A stretch of 64,000 nt of DNA from Flavobacterium sp. (GTDB lineage: Bacteria; Bacteroidota; Bacteroidia; Flavobacteriales; Flavobacteriaceae): assembly GCA_023259675.1 (NCBI GenBank), contig JALRGT010000001.1, positions 209,656-273,655 on the forward strand, written 5' to 3'. The stretch's first letter is position 1; the number at the start of each line of letters is the position of its first letter. The translations under genes were made by a program, and so were the position numbers. Under the pieces are notes generated by a model that had not been told where the DNA came from, ran no database searches, and saw nothing but the letters and a program-made list of their open reading frames with translations. Positions 7,716 through 16,819 of this stretch are shown here, piece by piece.

Positions 7716-9630
7716 ATTGTTACTCTGCTCTATATCTTTTATTGGATTTTTTAATTTAACCGTTTCTGCACAAGAAACACTCGCAGATTACAAAACATCC
7801 TATCCAGACTTTAATGAACTTATTTTAAACAACCTACAATCCTACAATATATCCATTGAAAACAAAAAATTAAAGATTATCCAAGATAATCATTATGAAT
7901 CAATGATTCTCTCCCAAAACGGGATCCAAAACAATAAAGAATCATTTTCATATTCAAACTTAGTTAAATTAAACAGCTACGATGCTTACGCGGTTTTAAA
8001 TGAAAACGGAAAAGAAAAAAGAATAAAAGTAACCCAAACAAATGAAAAACTGTCGCAAGACAGAGGAGTGTTTTTTAATGATGTCGTTGTCCGAGAGCTT
8101 ACCTTTAAAAATTTAGAATCAGGCGCAAAAAAAGTATACAATTATCAAACCGAATTTGTTGATCCTTATCTATTACATAAATTCATTTTTGGAGATAAAA
8201 TTCCAATTCAAAATTCATCACTAGAAATAACAACCGATAAAGAAATTGAAATTGGATTTAAAATTTTCAACGATCCAAATAACACCATTTCCTTTTCAAA
8301 AACAGAAAAAAAGGGAAAATGGATTTACAAATGGGCTTTATCCGATATTAAACCGTTGAAATATGAAGACAACTCTCCTGGATATTTATACATCGTTCCA
8401 CATATCAATTTTTTCATTAAAGATTATATTGTAAACAATCAAACGAAACCAATACTGGGAGACTTAGAGAAACTATTCTCTTATTACAAAGAATTCATTA
8501 AAGATTTAAATAAAGTTGAAGACACCCCTTTAAAAAATTTAACTTTAGAAATCATCAAAAACAAAAATACGGATGAAGAAAAAATAAAAGCAATTTTCTA
8601 TTGGGTGAAAGAAAACATAAAATACATCGCTTTTGAAAATGCTTATGAGGGATTTATTCCACGTGAGGCCAGTTTCGTTTTTCAAAGAAAATTTGGTGAC
8701 TGCAAAGATATGGGCAGTATAATTTCTTGTATGGCAAAATACGCAAATGTAGAAAACGTGTCCATCGCATGGATTGGCACTCGCAGTATACCTTACACGT
8801 ATAACGAATTGCCAACTCCTGCAGTTGACAATCATATGATAGCCGTTTATAAAAACAAAGAGGAATATATCTTCCTAGATGCTACTGATCAAGAGACACG
8901 TTATGGCATTCCAACTGCCTTTATTCAAGGCAAGGAAGCTTTAATAAATGAAAATGGGAATTATAAACTGATTAATGTCCCAGTCGTTACAGCTTCAAAA
9001 AATGAAATAAAAGATATCGTAAAACTATCCTTTGACAAAGACAAATTAAATGGTTCCGGAAAAATGGAACTCAATGGTTATAATAGAAGTCATACTTTAA
9101 TGCAATTTGGAGATGCTAATAATAAAACCCGATTTGAAGCCGTAAAAGAATTAGTTTTAAAAGGGAATAATAAATTTAATTTGTTAGAATACAAAGAGGA
9201 AAACATAACGGATAAAGACAAACCTTATATCATCAATTACAATTTTGATTTAGATAATTATATTATAAAAGTAGATTCAGAAATATATGTCAATTTATTC
9301 TTAGATAAATTTTTTGAAGATCTCATTGTTGAAGAAAACCGAATATCTAAATTCGAATTGGAATACCTTACACAATATAACATTAAATATATATTAGAAA
9401 TTCCAGAAAATTATTCTGTAAAACAGCTTCCTGATAATTTTAGCTTGGATAATGATTATATAAAAGCTGATTTTATTTATGAATTACAAAATGGTATTCT
9501 AAATTTAAATATTGGTCTAAGTCAGAAAAAAATAATTCTGGATAAAACTGATTTTAACCTCTGGAATGAAACTATAAAAAAATTAAAAACGAATTATAAC
9601 CAAGCATTAATTTTATCTGAAAACAAATGA
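7690..9630 (+). CDS. DUF3857 and transglutaminase-like domain protein, active-site triad present
   Basis: A 646-residue exported protein with a signal peptide ending near VSAQ (residue 28). Residues about 60-220 fit DUF3857. Residues about 295-400 fit a transglutaminase-like cysteine-protease fold with Cys338 in GDCKD, His382 in DNHMIA and Asp397 in LDATD, the expected triad. A beta-rich C-terminal region follows. The start codon lies 26 bases inside the preceding MORN gene and the stop overlaps the next gene by ATGA, so translation is coupled on both sides. Substrate is unknown; it could be a periplasmic peptidase or a protein crosslinker. Fold and triad are well supported. Confidence 0.85.
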   Translation: MNWSILLNKLLLCSISFIGFFNLTVSAQETLADYKTSYPDFNELILNNLQSYNISIENKKLKIIQDNHYESMILSQNGIQNNKESFSYSNLVKLNSYDAYAVLNENGKEKRIKVTQTNEKLSQDRGVFFNDVVVRELTFKNLESGAKKVYNYQTEFVDPYLLHKFIFGDKIPIQNSSLEITTDKEIEIGFKIFNDPNNTISFSKTEKKGKWIYKWALSDIKPLKYEDNSPGYLYIVPHINFFIKDYIVNNQTKPILGDLEKLFSYYKEFIKDLNKVEDTPLKNLTLEIIKNKNTDEEKIKAIFYWVKENIKYIAFENAYEGFIPREASFVFQRKFGDCKDMGSIISCMAKYANVENVSIAWIGTRSIPYTYNELPTPAVDNHMIAVYKNKEEYIFLDATDQETRYGIPTAFIQGKEALINENGNYKLINVPVVTASKNEIKDIVKLSFDKDKLNGSGKMELNGYNRSHTLMQFGDANNKTRFEAVKELVLKGNNKFNLLEYKEENITDKDKPYIINYNFDLDNYIIKVDSEIYVNLFLDKFFEDLIVEENRISKFELEYLTQYNIKYILEIPENYSVKQLPDNFSLDNDYIKADFIYELQNGILNLNIGLSQKKIILDKTDFNLWNETIKKLKTNYNQALILSENK

Positions 9631-11597
9631 AAAAAACAAATTTAAAAGCAATCCTATCCTTTTTGATATTTCTAAGTACCACTATAAATTTTGCTCAAGA
9701 AATTACTTTTAAAAATTATGATTGGAATGAACAACCAAATAAATTTGAAATTCCTGAATTGTATAAAAACAGTAAAGAAGTCATTCTTGATAAAATAATT
9801 AAAATTGAAATTGTAGTAACAGGTAATACAGTAAAACAGTATCGACTCAGTCATGAGAGAATCTTTATTAACTCTGATGAGGCAATTGAAAGAAATAACA
9901 AAATTTATATTCCTTTTGGACAATCAGAAACAATACTTACAAATAAAGCTAGAGTAATTCTAAAAAATGGAACTATAATCCCTTTGAATCCAGATGATAT
10001 CAAAGAAGAAATAGACAAAGAAAGGGGAATGAAATATAATTACTATGCTGTAAATGGTCTTGAAAAAGGCGCTATCATAGAAAAATTATATATGCTGGAA
10101 GAAAATCCAGATTTAAAAGGGAATACTTTAAAGATGCAAGCAGAATTTCCTATTGCTAATTTAGATTTCGAATTAATTTATCCAAAACATTTAATATTTA
10201 AAACGAAAAGCTATAATGGTTTAAGTGAACCAAAAATTGACGCTACCATTATAGAGGGAAAAACAACTTTAACCCTTTCTGAAAAAGAAATCATTGCATT
10301 AAATGATGATGAAAAATATTCTAACTGGGATGTAGAAATCAAACTTTTTAGATATAAATTAGACGGAAACACCTACAATGGAGGAAAAAATCTTTATAAT
10401 TTCAAAGAGTACGCAACAAATGTTTACAACCGTATCAAACCAGATTTGGACAAGAAACAACAAAAATCTATAGATGAATTTTGTGCCACAATTCCTAAAT
10501 CAGATGATCCGCAGGAACAAATTTGGAATATTGAAAATAAAATCAAAAAAACAATTACGTTTGAAAAATATATTGATTCAAAAGAGACATTAACCGAAGT
10601 AATTAAATCTAAGCAGGCGAATGAAGTTGATATTTTAAAAATATATAAGGCGGTACTAAATCATTTTAAAATTGAAAACAATATTGTATTTACTTCCAGT
10701 CGTTACAAAATTCCATTCGATGTGGATTTTGAGAGTTATGAAAATTTAAATGATTTTTTAATTTATTTTCCAGCTATAAAAAAATATTTATCGCCAAAGG
10801 AAATAGAATTTAGAATACCATTATTTCCAAAATACTTAGGCAATAACTATGGATTATTTATAAAAGAAAAAGAATTTGCCGGGGTTACTATGGCGATAAG
10901 TGAAGTTAACTTTATTGAAATTCCAGGTAATGATATATCCCACGACTTTATGGATATTACAGTCGATTTCACAAAAGATCTTGCAAATCCGTTAATCACA
11001 AGTAAACTTTCATTTGGTGGATATTCAGGATTAAATATGCAACCGATAAAAGATTTTTATTCAGCCGATCAATATAAAACTATCCTTAAAGATATTGCCG
11101 AAAACTATTCTTATAAAACAGCTTACCAATCTCTAACTACTTATAACGATGGAATAGAAAATATTGGGAAAAAGCCATTTGTTTTAAATGTAACTTTTGA
11201 AGGGAAAGACCTTGTTCAAAAAGCAGGAGACAAATATTTATTTTCAATTGGACAAATAATAGGACGACAAATGGAATTTTATCAAGAGGACAAAAGAGTT
11301 TTGCCTATCGAAATTGACTATCCGCATTCATACACCCGAAAAATAACTGTTATATTACCAAAAGATGTTATTATAAAAAATTTAGAAAAATTCAATATGG
11401 ATTTTAAAACGGATATAAATAACAAAACTGAGGCCGCTTTCTTTAGTAATTACAATGAAAAAGACAACAATATTGTAATTGAAAACTCTGAATATTATAA
11501 TATTATAAAATACCCTTTAGCAAGTTTTGAAGATTATAAATCAGTAATAAATGCTGCTGCAGATTTTAATAAAATTGTAGTAATACTTTCTAAATAA
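9627..11597 (+). CDS. DUF3857 protein with inactive transglutaminase-like fold
   Basis: A 656-residue exported protein (signal peptide to about FAQ, residue 24) with the same plan as its upstream neighbour: DUF3857 in the N-terminal half, then a transglutaminase-like region at about 300-420. Where the neighbour has GDCKD, this protein reads ANEVD, so the nucleophile Cys is replaced by Glu, and I find no replacement His or Asp pair. It is probably a non-catalytic partner of the active paralogue, perhaps forming a complex with it. It overlaps that gene by four bases and ends the operon just before a strong terminator. Confidence 0.8.
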   Translation: MKKTNLKAILSFLIFLSTTINFAQEITFKNYDWNEQPNKFEIPELYKNSKEVILDKIIKIEIVVTGNTVKQYRLSHERIFINSDEAIERNNKIYIPFGQSETILTNKARVILKNGTIIPLNPDDIKEEIDKERGMKYNYYAVNGLEKGAIIEKLYMLEENPDLKGNTLKMQAEFPIANLDFELIYPKHLIFKTKSYNGLSEPKIDATIIEGKTTLTLSEKEIIALNDDEKYSNWDVEIKLFRYKLDGNTYNGGKNLYNFKEYATNVYNRIKPDLDKKQQKSIDEFCATIPKSDDPQEQIWNIENKIKKTITFEKYIDSKETLTEVIKSKQANEVDILKIYKAVLNHFKIENNIVFTSSRYKIPFDVDFESYENLNDFLIYFPAIKKYLSPKEIEFRIPLFPKYLGNNYGLFIKEKEFAGVTMAISEVNFIEIPGNDISHDFMDITVDFTKDLANPLITSKLSFGGYSGLNMQPIKDFYSADQYKTILKDIAENYSYKTAYQSLTTYNDGIENIGKKPFVLNVTFEGKDLVQKAGDKYLFSIGQIIGRQMEFYQEDKRVLPIEIDYPHSYTRKITVILPKDVIIKNLEKFNMDFKTDINNKTEAAFFSNYNEKDNNIVIENSEYYNIIKYPLASFEDYKSVINAAADFNKIVVILSK

Positions 11598-11606
11598 ATT
11601 AATAGT

Positions 11607-11660
11607 GTATAGTTGATAAAAAAAGCATGTTTAAAACATGTTTTTTTTTATCAACTATAC
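11607..11660. terminator. Long bidirectional terminator
   Basis: A near-perfect inverted repeat with arms of about 25 bases (outer part GTATAGTTGAT) flanked internally by A and T runs. It lies between the convergent DUF3857 operon and the minus-strand secreted-protein gene, whose stop codon (11655-11657) is inside the right arm. It can serve both strands. Confidence 0.8.
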
Positions 11661-12068
11661 ATTAAAAATATTGTAAACTATAATCCTGTTATTATTATAA
11701 TTGATATATAATTGCTTTCTATTGCCTTGTTTTTTTCTGGTAATTATAGACAAAGTACAACCATCTCCGTTATTGTCTTTACAGGTAAAAGTATGTACTA
11801 TGTCGGTATCATTCTCTTCTTTGGCTTGATAAACCACTATTTCATACAATTGAATTACTTGAGAATAGACTACAATTCTGTTTTTATCGGTATCCAACGA
11901 AACTAATATATTAACTAGATCCAAATCGGACCATTTACCCCATTTTCCGTTTTCCTTTTTTTCTAAGACACTAACCCCAGAAGTTTTAAATCTGTACTTC
12001 TGTCCATATGATTGTTGTATTCCCAGTCCAAGAAAAAACAATAATGCAATAAATTTAGTTTTGTCCAT
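11655..12068 (-). CDS. Small secreted protein of unknown function
   Basis: This 137-residue protein starts with a signal peptide (MDKTKFIALLFFLGLGIQQ, then SYGQ). The mature part is mostly beta-forming and contains one Cys pair in the segment FTCKDNNGDGCTL, which could form a disulfide. I do not recognise a named family. It lies 13 bases downstream of the nitronate monooxygenase gene and is probably the last gene of the 14656-11655 operon. Its stop codon is within the terminator hairpin at 11607-11660. Confidence 0.7.
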   Translation of the reverse strand: MDKTKFIALLFFLGLGIQQSYGQKYRFKTSGVSVLEKKENGKWGKWSDLDLVNILVSLDTDKNRIVVYSQVIQLYEIVVYQAKEENDTDIVHTFTCKDNNGDGCTLSIITRKKQGNRKQLYINYNNNRIIVYNIFNV

Positions 12069-12081
12069 TATCTATAAAAAA

Positions 12082-13026
12082 TTAAAAGTCAAATTTTGTT
12101 ACTTCTTTTTTAGCTAAATTATAATCGGCAATCATATCAGAAATAATTTCCTCTGCCGACTTCAAATCATGAATCAATCCCGCTATCTGACCGATTTCTA
12201 ATTCTCCTTCCTCTAAATCTCCTTCAAACATACCTCTTTTTGCGCGAGCTCTACCCAATAATTTTATCAAATCTTCTTTTGGCGCGCATTTTTCGTACAA
12301 ATACTGAATATCCTGATAAAATTTATTTTTAATTAATCGAACCGGTGTTAGTTCTTTCAATGTCAATTGGGTATCCCCTTCCTTGCAATCCACAATACTT
12401 CTTTTGAAATTTTCATGTGCCGATGATTCTATTGAAGCGGCAAAACGACTGCCCACTTGTACACCATCTGCTCCTAAAACCATTGCAGCCAACATTCCAC
12501 GTCCAGTGGCAATTCCACCTGCCGCAATTAATGGGATTTCAATTAATTCTTTTACCATTGGCAACAAAGTAAACGTGGTCGTTTCCTCCCTTCCATTATG
12601 TCCTCCTGCTTCAAAACCTTCGGCGACGATCGCATCTACACCTGCTTGTTGTGCTTTTAAAGCAAATTTCACGCTACTTACTACATGCACCACTGTAATG
12701 CCGTTTGCTTTCAAATAAGGGGTCCATATTTTTGGATTACCTGCCGAAGTAAAAACAATCTTAACCCCTTCCTCGACAATAATTTTTAATATTTCTTCAA
12801 TATCGGGATATAACATGGGAACATTTACACCAAAGGGCTTTGAAGTAGCATTTTTACATTTTTGAATATGCTCCCTTAATACTTCTGGATACATCGAACC
12901 TGCCCCAATCAAACCCAATCCACCCGCATTACTTACTGCACTTGCCAATTTATAACCACTCACCCAAACCATACCTGCTTGTATAATAGGATATTTGATT
13001 TTAAAAAGGGTTGTGATTGAATTCAT
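12082..13026 (-). CDS. Nitronate monooxygenase (NPD/FabK-like FMN enzyme)
   Basis: A 314-residue TIM-barrel flavoprotein of the 2-nitropropane dioxygenase family. It shows the N-terminal KYPIIQAGMVWVSGYKLA segment, the GGLGLIGAGS loop, EGFEAGGHNGREE around residues 136-148 (catalytic His in AGGHNG) and the FMN-phosphate motif IAAGGIATGRGMLAAMVLGADGVQVGSRF in the C-terminal half (quoted as blocks). Such enzymes oxidise toxic nitronates; related FabK proteins are enoyl-ACP reductases, and the AGGHNG His favours the monooxygenase group. It lies between the subtilisin gene (16 bases) and the small secreted protein gene (13 bases), so it is likely co-transcribed without an obvious functional link. 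Confidence 0.88.
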   Translation of the reverse strand: MNSITTLFKIKYPIIQAGMVWVSGYKLASAVSNAGGLGLIGAGSMYPEVLREHIQKCKNATSKPFGVNVPMLYPDIEEILKIIVEEGVKIVFTSAGNPKIWTPYLKANGITVVHVVSSVKFALKAQQAGVDAIVAEGFEAGGHNGREETTTFTLLPMVKELIEIPLIAAGGIATGRGMLAAMVLGADGVQVGSRFAASIESSAHENFKRSIVDCKEGDTQLTLKELTPVRLIKNKFYQDIQYLYEKCAPKEDLIKLLGRARAKRGMFEGDLEEGELEIGQIAGLIHDLKSAEEIISDMIADYNLAKKEVTKFDF

Positions 13027-13042
13027 AAGGTAATAATTGGTA

Positions 13043-14656
13043 TTAATTTTTAATTATTTTACCTGTTTTAGAAAAGGTATCTGAACTGATTTTATAAAAA
13101 TAAACCCCATTACTTAAAGATTCCAAAGAAAAAGATTCTAATTGCTTCGAAATGTTTTGCTCCAAAACTTTCTTGCCAATAACAGAATACAAGACTACTT
13201 TACCATTATTAAAATTTTCCGGAAAAGAAATAGAGACCGTATTTATAGTTGGATTAGGATAAGCTACAAAATAATCAGTTGGACTATCTTCCATCAATAA
13301 TCCATTGGCCAAAGCCAAACTAAAATCTGGAATTCCATATCCGTATAAATTATCTGGCTCAATATGTTTATCAGCTGACTGGAGGACAAGTTGTCGGATT
13401 TCTTCATTGGTCCTATCTGGGAGTGCTTGCCACAAACAAGCTATCATACCTGCGGTTATTGGAGAGGAAAAAGAAGTACCATTTCCCGTAATGATGTTGC
13501 CATTTTGATCTGATAAAAAGGCAGATACTCCCTGAGCCATGACGTCTGGTTTTATACGCCCATCAAATGAAGGCCCTATAGAACTAAAATTGGCTTTAGT
13601 TTCATTGGAAGCGACTGCGCCAACCGCAATCACCGATTGGGCATCAGCAGGTCCTCCAATATGGGGTTCAGATGTACCACCTTCATTTCCAGCTGCAGCA
13701 ACCACAATCATCCCTCTACTAAAAGCAATTTCAGCACCTTTAGAAATTATTGCTGTCGTTCCATTCATATCGCTATAAGTATGGCTATAATTTGGATTAT
13801 CATATTCAAAATAACCTAAAGAAGTCTGAATTATATCTACACCTAAACTATCAGCTTTTTCGGCTGCTTCTACCCAAAGGGATTCTTCTATAGGATTTTC
13901 TGAGTTATCATCTTCAGTAATAAATAAATAAAACGAAGCGTCAGGTGCAGTTCCCACTAATTTATCTTCTTGGTAACCTGCAATACAAGACAAAACTGAA
14001 GTTCCATGAGAATCTAATGTGTAAAAATCAGGACTTCTTGAAACAAAATCATATCCTCCTAAAATTTGGTTATTATCTCGTAGTCTTTGAAAAGGTTGTG
14101 TCGTATTGACTCCTGGAAAACCGGCATCCATGATTGCTATCACTTTTCCCGAGCCGGTAAAATTTTGTTGATGCAGCGCATCGCCATTCAACATTTTAAT
14201 TTGATTTTCCGAAGTTCCATAAGCAAATTCGACTTTCGCTTTCTTAATTTTACTTGGTCTTTTTGCTTTAAATAACTTTGCTGTTTTACCTGATAGATTC
14301 AAAGACTTATTGGCAAAATCAATTTTATCTACAAAGCTAAGTTGTTTTAGCGCATTGATATTCGCTTGTGATCCACGAATATGCAGTGCGTTGAGCCATT
14401 TAGATTTGGCCTTAACTGTAATACCTAAACTACCTTTTATTTGATTAATATAAGTGGGATTTATGGGAATGTCCTTAAAATCTAAAGCAATATGTTGGTT
14501 GGTTCTTCGGTCTAATGCTCTTTGAGAAAGCATTTGCAATGGGGAGCCATAATACGTTTCTGCATTGGATTTGGCATTAAAATATACCCAAGCATCTTCT
14601 TGAGAAAAAGCGATTTTCGTACACAACAAAAAAAATAAAAGGGCATACTTTTTCAT
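13043..14656 (-). CDS. Secreted subtilisin-like S8 protease with T9SS sorting domain
   Basis: The 537-residue protein has a signal peptide (residues 1-18), a propeptide of about 120 residues and an S8 catalytic domain at about 165-450. The triad is Asp177 (IAIMDAGFPG), His217 (DSHGTSV) and Ser395 (GNGTSFSSP), with the oxyanion Asn324 in AAGNEGG. The last about 75 residues (YPNPT ... SNGVYFYKI ... GKIIKN) form a type A T9SS C-terminal sorting domain, so the enzyme should cross the outer membrane through the gliding-associated type IX system and be released or anchored at the surface. It heads a three-gene minus-strand run. Substrate unknown. Confidence 0.93.
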   Translation of the reverse strand: MKKYALLFFLLCTKIAFSQEDAWVYFNAKSNAETYYGSPLQMLSQRALDRRTNQHIALDFKDIPINPTYINQIKGSLGITVKAKSKWLNALHIRGSQANINALKQLSFVDKIDFANKSLNLSGKTAKLFKAKRPSKIKKAKVEFAYGTSENQIKMLNGDALHQQNFTGSGKVIAIMDAGFPGVNTTQPFQRLRDNNQILGGYDFVSRSPDFYTLDSHGTSVLSCIAGYQEDKLVGTAPDASFYLFITEDDNSENPIEESLWVEAAEKADSLGVDIIQTSLGYFEYDNPNYSHTYSDMNGTTAIISKGAEIAFSRGMIVVAAAGNEGGTSEPHIGGPADAQSVIAVGAVASNETKANFSSIGPSFDGRIKPDVMAQGVSAFLSDQNGNIITGNGTSFSSPITAGMIACLWQALPDRTNEEIRQLVLQSADKHIEPDNLYGYGIPDFSLALANGLLMEDSPTDYFVAYPNPTINTVSISFPENFNNGKVVLYSVIGKKVLEQNISKQLESFSLESLSNGVYFYKISSDTFSKTGKIIKN

Positions 14657-14761
14657 ACGTAACTTTTAAATTTGGGGGAATAAAGTTATTACGAAGCAAG
14701 TTAAAAAAAACCAACTGAAAAAAACCTCCAAAATTGGAAATTTTGAAATAAAAGTATTTCG

Positions 14762-15949
14762 CTAAGAAATAACGCCTGAACCTATTAATTCATCGTTGGC
14801 ATACCAAGCTACAAATTGCCCTTCGGTAATAGCCGACTGTGGCTCTTCGAAAGAAACATACATCCCATTTTCAAATTGGTGCAGTGTGGCTTTTTGCAAT
14901 GGCTGTCTGTAACGAATTCTTGCCATAACTTCCATTTGCTCTCCAACCGCTAAAGTCAAATCAGTTCGGATCCAATGCACTTCTGATTGTTCAATAAAAA
15001 GTGCTTTTCTAAACAATCCTGGGTGCTGGCTTGTTAAACCGGTATAAATGGTATTCGTTTCTACATCGGTGGCAATAACAAACAAGGGATCAGTAGTACC
15101 ACCAACATTTAGTCCTTTTCGTTGTCCAATTGTAAAATAATGAGCTCCCTGATGTTTACCCATAACTTTACCCATTTCTGGGGTATACTTGTTTTTACTG
15201 GCAATCAATGCCAATTCCTCTTCTTGAGATAAACCAGTTGGAATTGTTGTAGTATAGATTGGATCTTTTGCATCTATTTGAATAATCAAGCCTTCTTTGG
15301 GCTGTAGTTTCTGTTGTAAAAATTCGGGTAAACGCACTTTACCAATAAAACATAATCCTTGAGAATCTTTCTTGTCAGCAGTAATCAACTCCATTTTAGC
15401 GGCAATTTCACGCACTTCTGGTTTGGTGATATCCCCAACAGGAAATAAGGATTTTGCCAGTTGTTCTTGTGATAACTGACAAAGAAAATAGGACTGATCT
15501 TTGTTATTGTCGGCTCCGGCTTTTAATTGGTATACTGTTTTACCATCCACTTCAATCTCACTTTTTTGACAATAGTGCCCTGTAGCCACAAAATCGGCTC
15601 CAAGACTCAACGCAATTTTCATGAAAACATCAAACTTGATTTCGCGATTGCAAAGCACATCCGGATTTGGAGTACGCCCTTTCTCATATTCGTTGAACAT
15701 ATAATCAACGATTTTCTCTTTGTACTCTTCACTCAAATCAACAGTTTGAAAAGGAATTCCCAATTTCTCTGCTACTAATAAAGCATCATTACTATCTTCC
15801 AACCATGGACAATCATTAGAAATGGTAACAGAATCATCATGCCAATTCTTCATAAACAGACCAATCACTTCATATCCTTGCTCCTGCAATAAGTAAGCAG
15901 CAACACTTGAATCCACACCTCCAGAAAGTCCTACAACAACACGCTTCAT
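14762..15949 (-). CDS. mnmA: tRNA-specific 2-thiouridylase MnmA
   Basis: A 395-residue enzyme that thiolates U34 of tRNA-Lys, -Glu and -Gln. It begins with the PP-loop ATP-pyrophosphatase motif [10 protein letters not shown] and carries the two catalytic cysteines, Cys100 ([12 protein letters not shown]) and Cys200 (DSQGLCFIG). The central [10 protein letters not shown] motif and the C-terminal beta domain are present. Length matches flavobacterial MnmA, somewhat longer than the E. coli protein. A good -7 box (15978-15985) gives a short leader. The next gene downstream begins a separate group 106 bases further on. Confidence 0.96.
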   Translation of the reverse strand: MKRVVVGLSGGVDSSVAAYLLQEQGYEVIGLFMKNWHDDSVTISNDCPWLEDSNDALLVAEKLGIPFQTVDLSEEYKEKIVDYMFNEYEKGRTPNPDVLCNREIKFDVFMKIALSLGADFVATGHYCQKSEIEVDGKTVYQLKAGADNNKDQSYFLCQLSQEQLAKSLFPVGDITKPEVREIAAKMELITADKKDSQGLCFIGKVRLPEFLQQKLQPKEGLIIQIDAKDPIYTTTIPTGLSQEEELALIASKNKYTPEMGKVMGKHQGAHYFTIGQRKGLNVGGTTDPLFVIATDVETNTIYTGLTSQHPGLFRKALFIEQSEVHWIRTDLTLAVGEQMEVMARIRYRQPLQKATLHQFENGMYVSFEEPQSAITEGQFVAWYANDELIGSGVIS

Positions 15950-15977
15950 TATATTTTATTTATTTAAAATAGGATTG

Positions 15978-15985
15978 CAAAGTTA
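15978..15985 (-). promoter_or_regulatory. -7 box of mnmA
   Basis: Minus-strand TAACTTTG matches TAnnTTTG. It lies in a 17-base block, CAAAGTTACAAAGTTTT on the plus strand, that recurs exactly upstream of the GlmU-like gene at 50298-50314. The predicted leader is about 20 bases. Confidence 0.55.
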
Positions 15986-16024
15986 CAAAGTTTTATTTCA
16001 GTATTTATACCTAAAAAATTTCAA

Positions 16025-16735
16025 TTACTTTTTGGTATTAAAAGTGCTTCCGGCAGCACTCATATTTACCTCATTTATTTTATTTCCTTTTTCGAAAAAC
16101 TGCCAAATCCCTGATTTTTTACCATTTATAAATTCTCCTTTAGAAACCAAATTTCCCTCTGAATCTTTAAAAATAGCTAAGCCATCATATATATTGTTTT
16201 TATAAAATGATTCTTCAAGTACAGTACCGTTTTCGGCATATTTTTTATAAACTCCTTCTTTCAAATTATTTTTATAGGTTGTTTCTTCAGCTATTTTACC
16301 ATTCGTAAAAAAAACAGTTCGAACCCCTTCTAACTTTCCTTTTTTATAATTCTCAATGGTCATTATATCTTTTGATGCATGATGGTAATATTTCCATTGT
16401 CCTTCAAAAATCTTATTCACTACTTTTCCTTCACTCACCTTATTATTGGCCTGATCATAAAATATAGTGTATGCGGAATTGTCTGCCGGGTTAAATTCTC
16501 TTGTTGCAATTACAGAACCCGCCTTCGTATCATCAAAAAATTTAAAAACACCTACTTCTTTCCCATGAGAAAAAGTGCCCTCATATCGAGGCTTTTTAGA
16601 TTCTTGATAAAAACCTTTCCACAAACCGTCTTTTTGTCCCTTATCATCTAGTTGATTCCAATTATTTTGAGCCTGCAGCGAAGCTACATTCAAAACAAAT
16701 AATACAATACATCCTATTTTATATAATATGTTCAT
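16025..16735 (-). CDS. Small secreted YwqK/MORN-repeat protein
   Basis: A 236-residue protein with a signal peptide ending near ASLQAQ (residue 22). The rest is built from repeats of about 20-23 residues with the pattern NGxxxGxWxxFY or KGKLEGVRTVFFTNGKI, the same YwqK/MORN-2 class as the large protein at 4461. It ends with a short tail rich in small residues. Such proteins are often auto-named YwqK antitoxins, but no toxin gene is adjacent. A periplasmic or surface role is likely; function is unknown. It is a distinct single gene between yidC and mnmA. Confidence 0.78.
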   Translation of the reverse strand: MNILYKIGCIVLFVLNVASLQAQNNWNQLDDKGQKDGLWKGFYQESKKPRYEGTFSHGKEVGVFKFFDDTKAGSVIATREFNPADNSAYTIFYDQANNKVSEGKVVNKIFEGQWKYYHHASKDIMTIENYKKGKLEGVRTVFFTNGKIAEETTYKNNLKEGVYKKYAENGTVLEESFYKNNIYDGLAIFKDSEGNLVSKGEFINGKKSGIWQFFEKGNKINEVNMSAAGSTFNTKK

Positions 16736-16782
16736 GATTTAGTATTTTAAAGATACGGAGTTATACAATTTTAAATTAAAAC

Positions 16783-16812
16783 CAAAAAAATCCCGAATTA
16801 TCGAGATTTTTC
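16783..16812 (-). terminator. Terminator of yidC
   Basis: On the minus strand AAAAATCTCGA and TCGGGATTTTT pair over 11 positions including one G-U, with a TAAT loop, and a run of seven T follows. It sits just after the yidC stop at 16820. Confidence 0.7.
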
Positions 16813-16819
16813 TAGGTTG

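Noticed and set aside
13539..13778. Open frames opposite the subtilisin gene
   Set aside because: They lie inside a well-supported protease gene and have no recognisable motifs.
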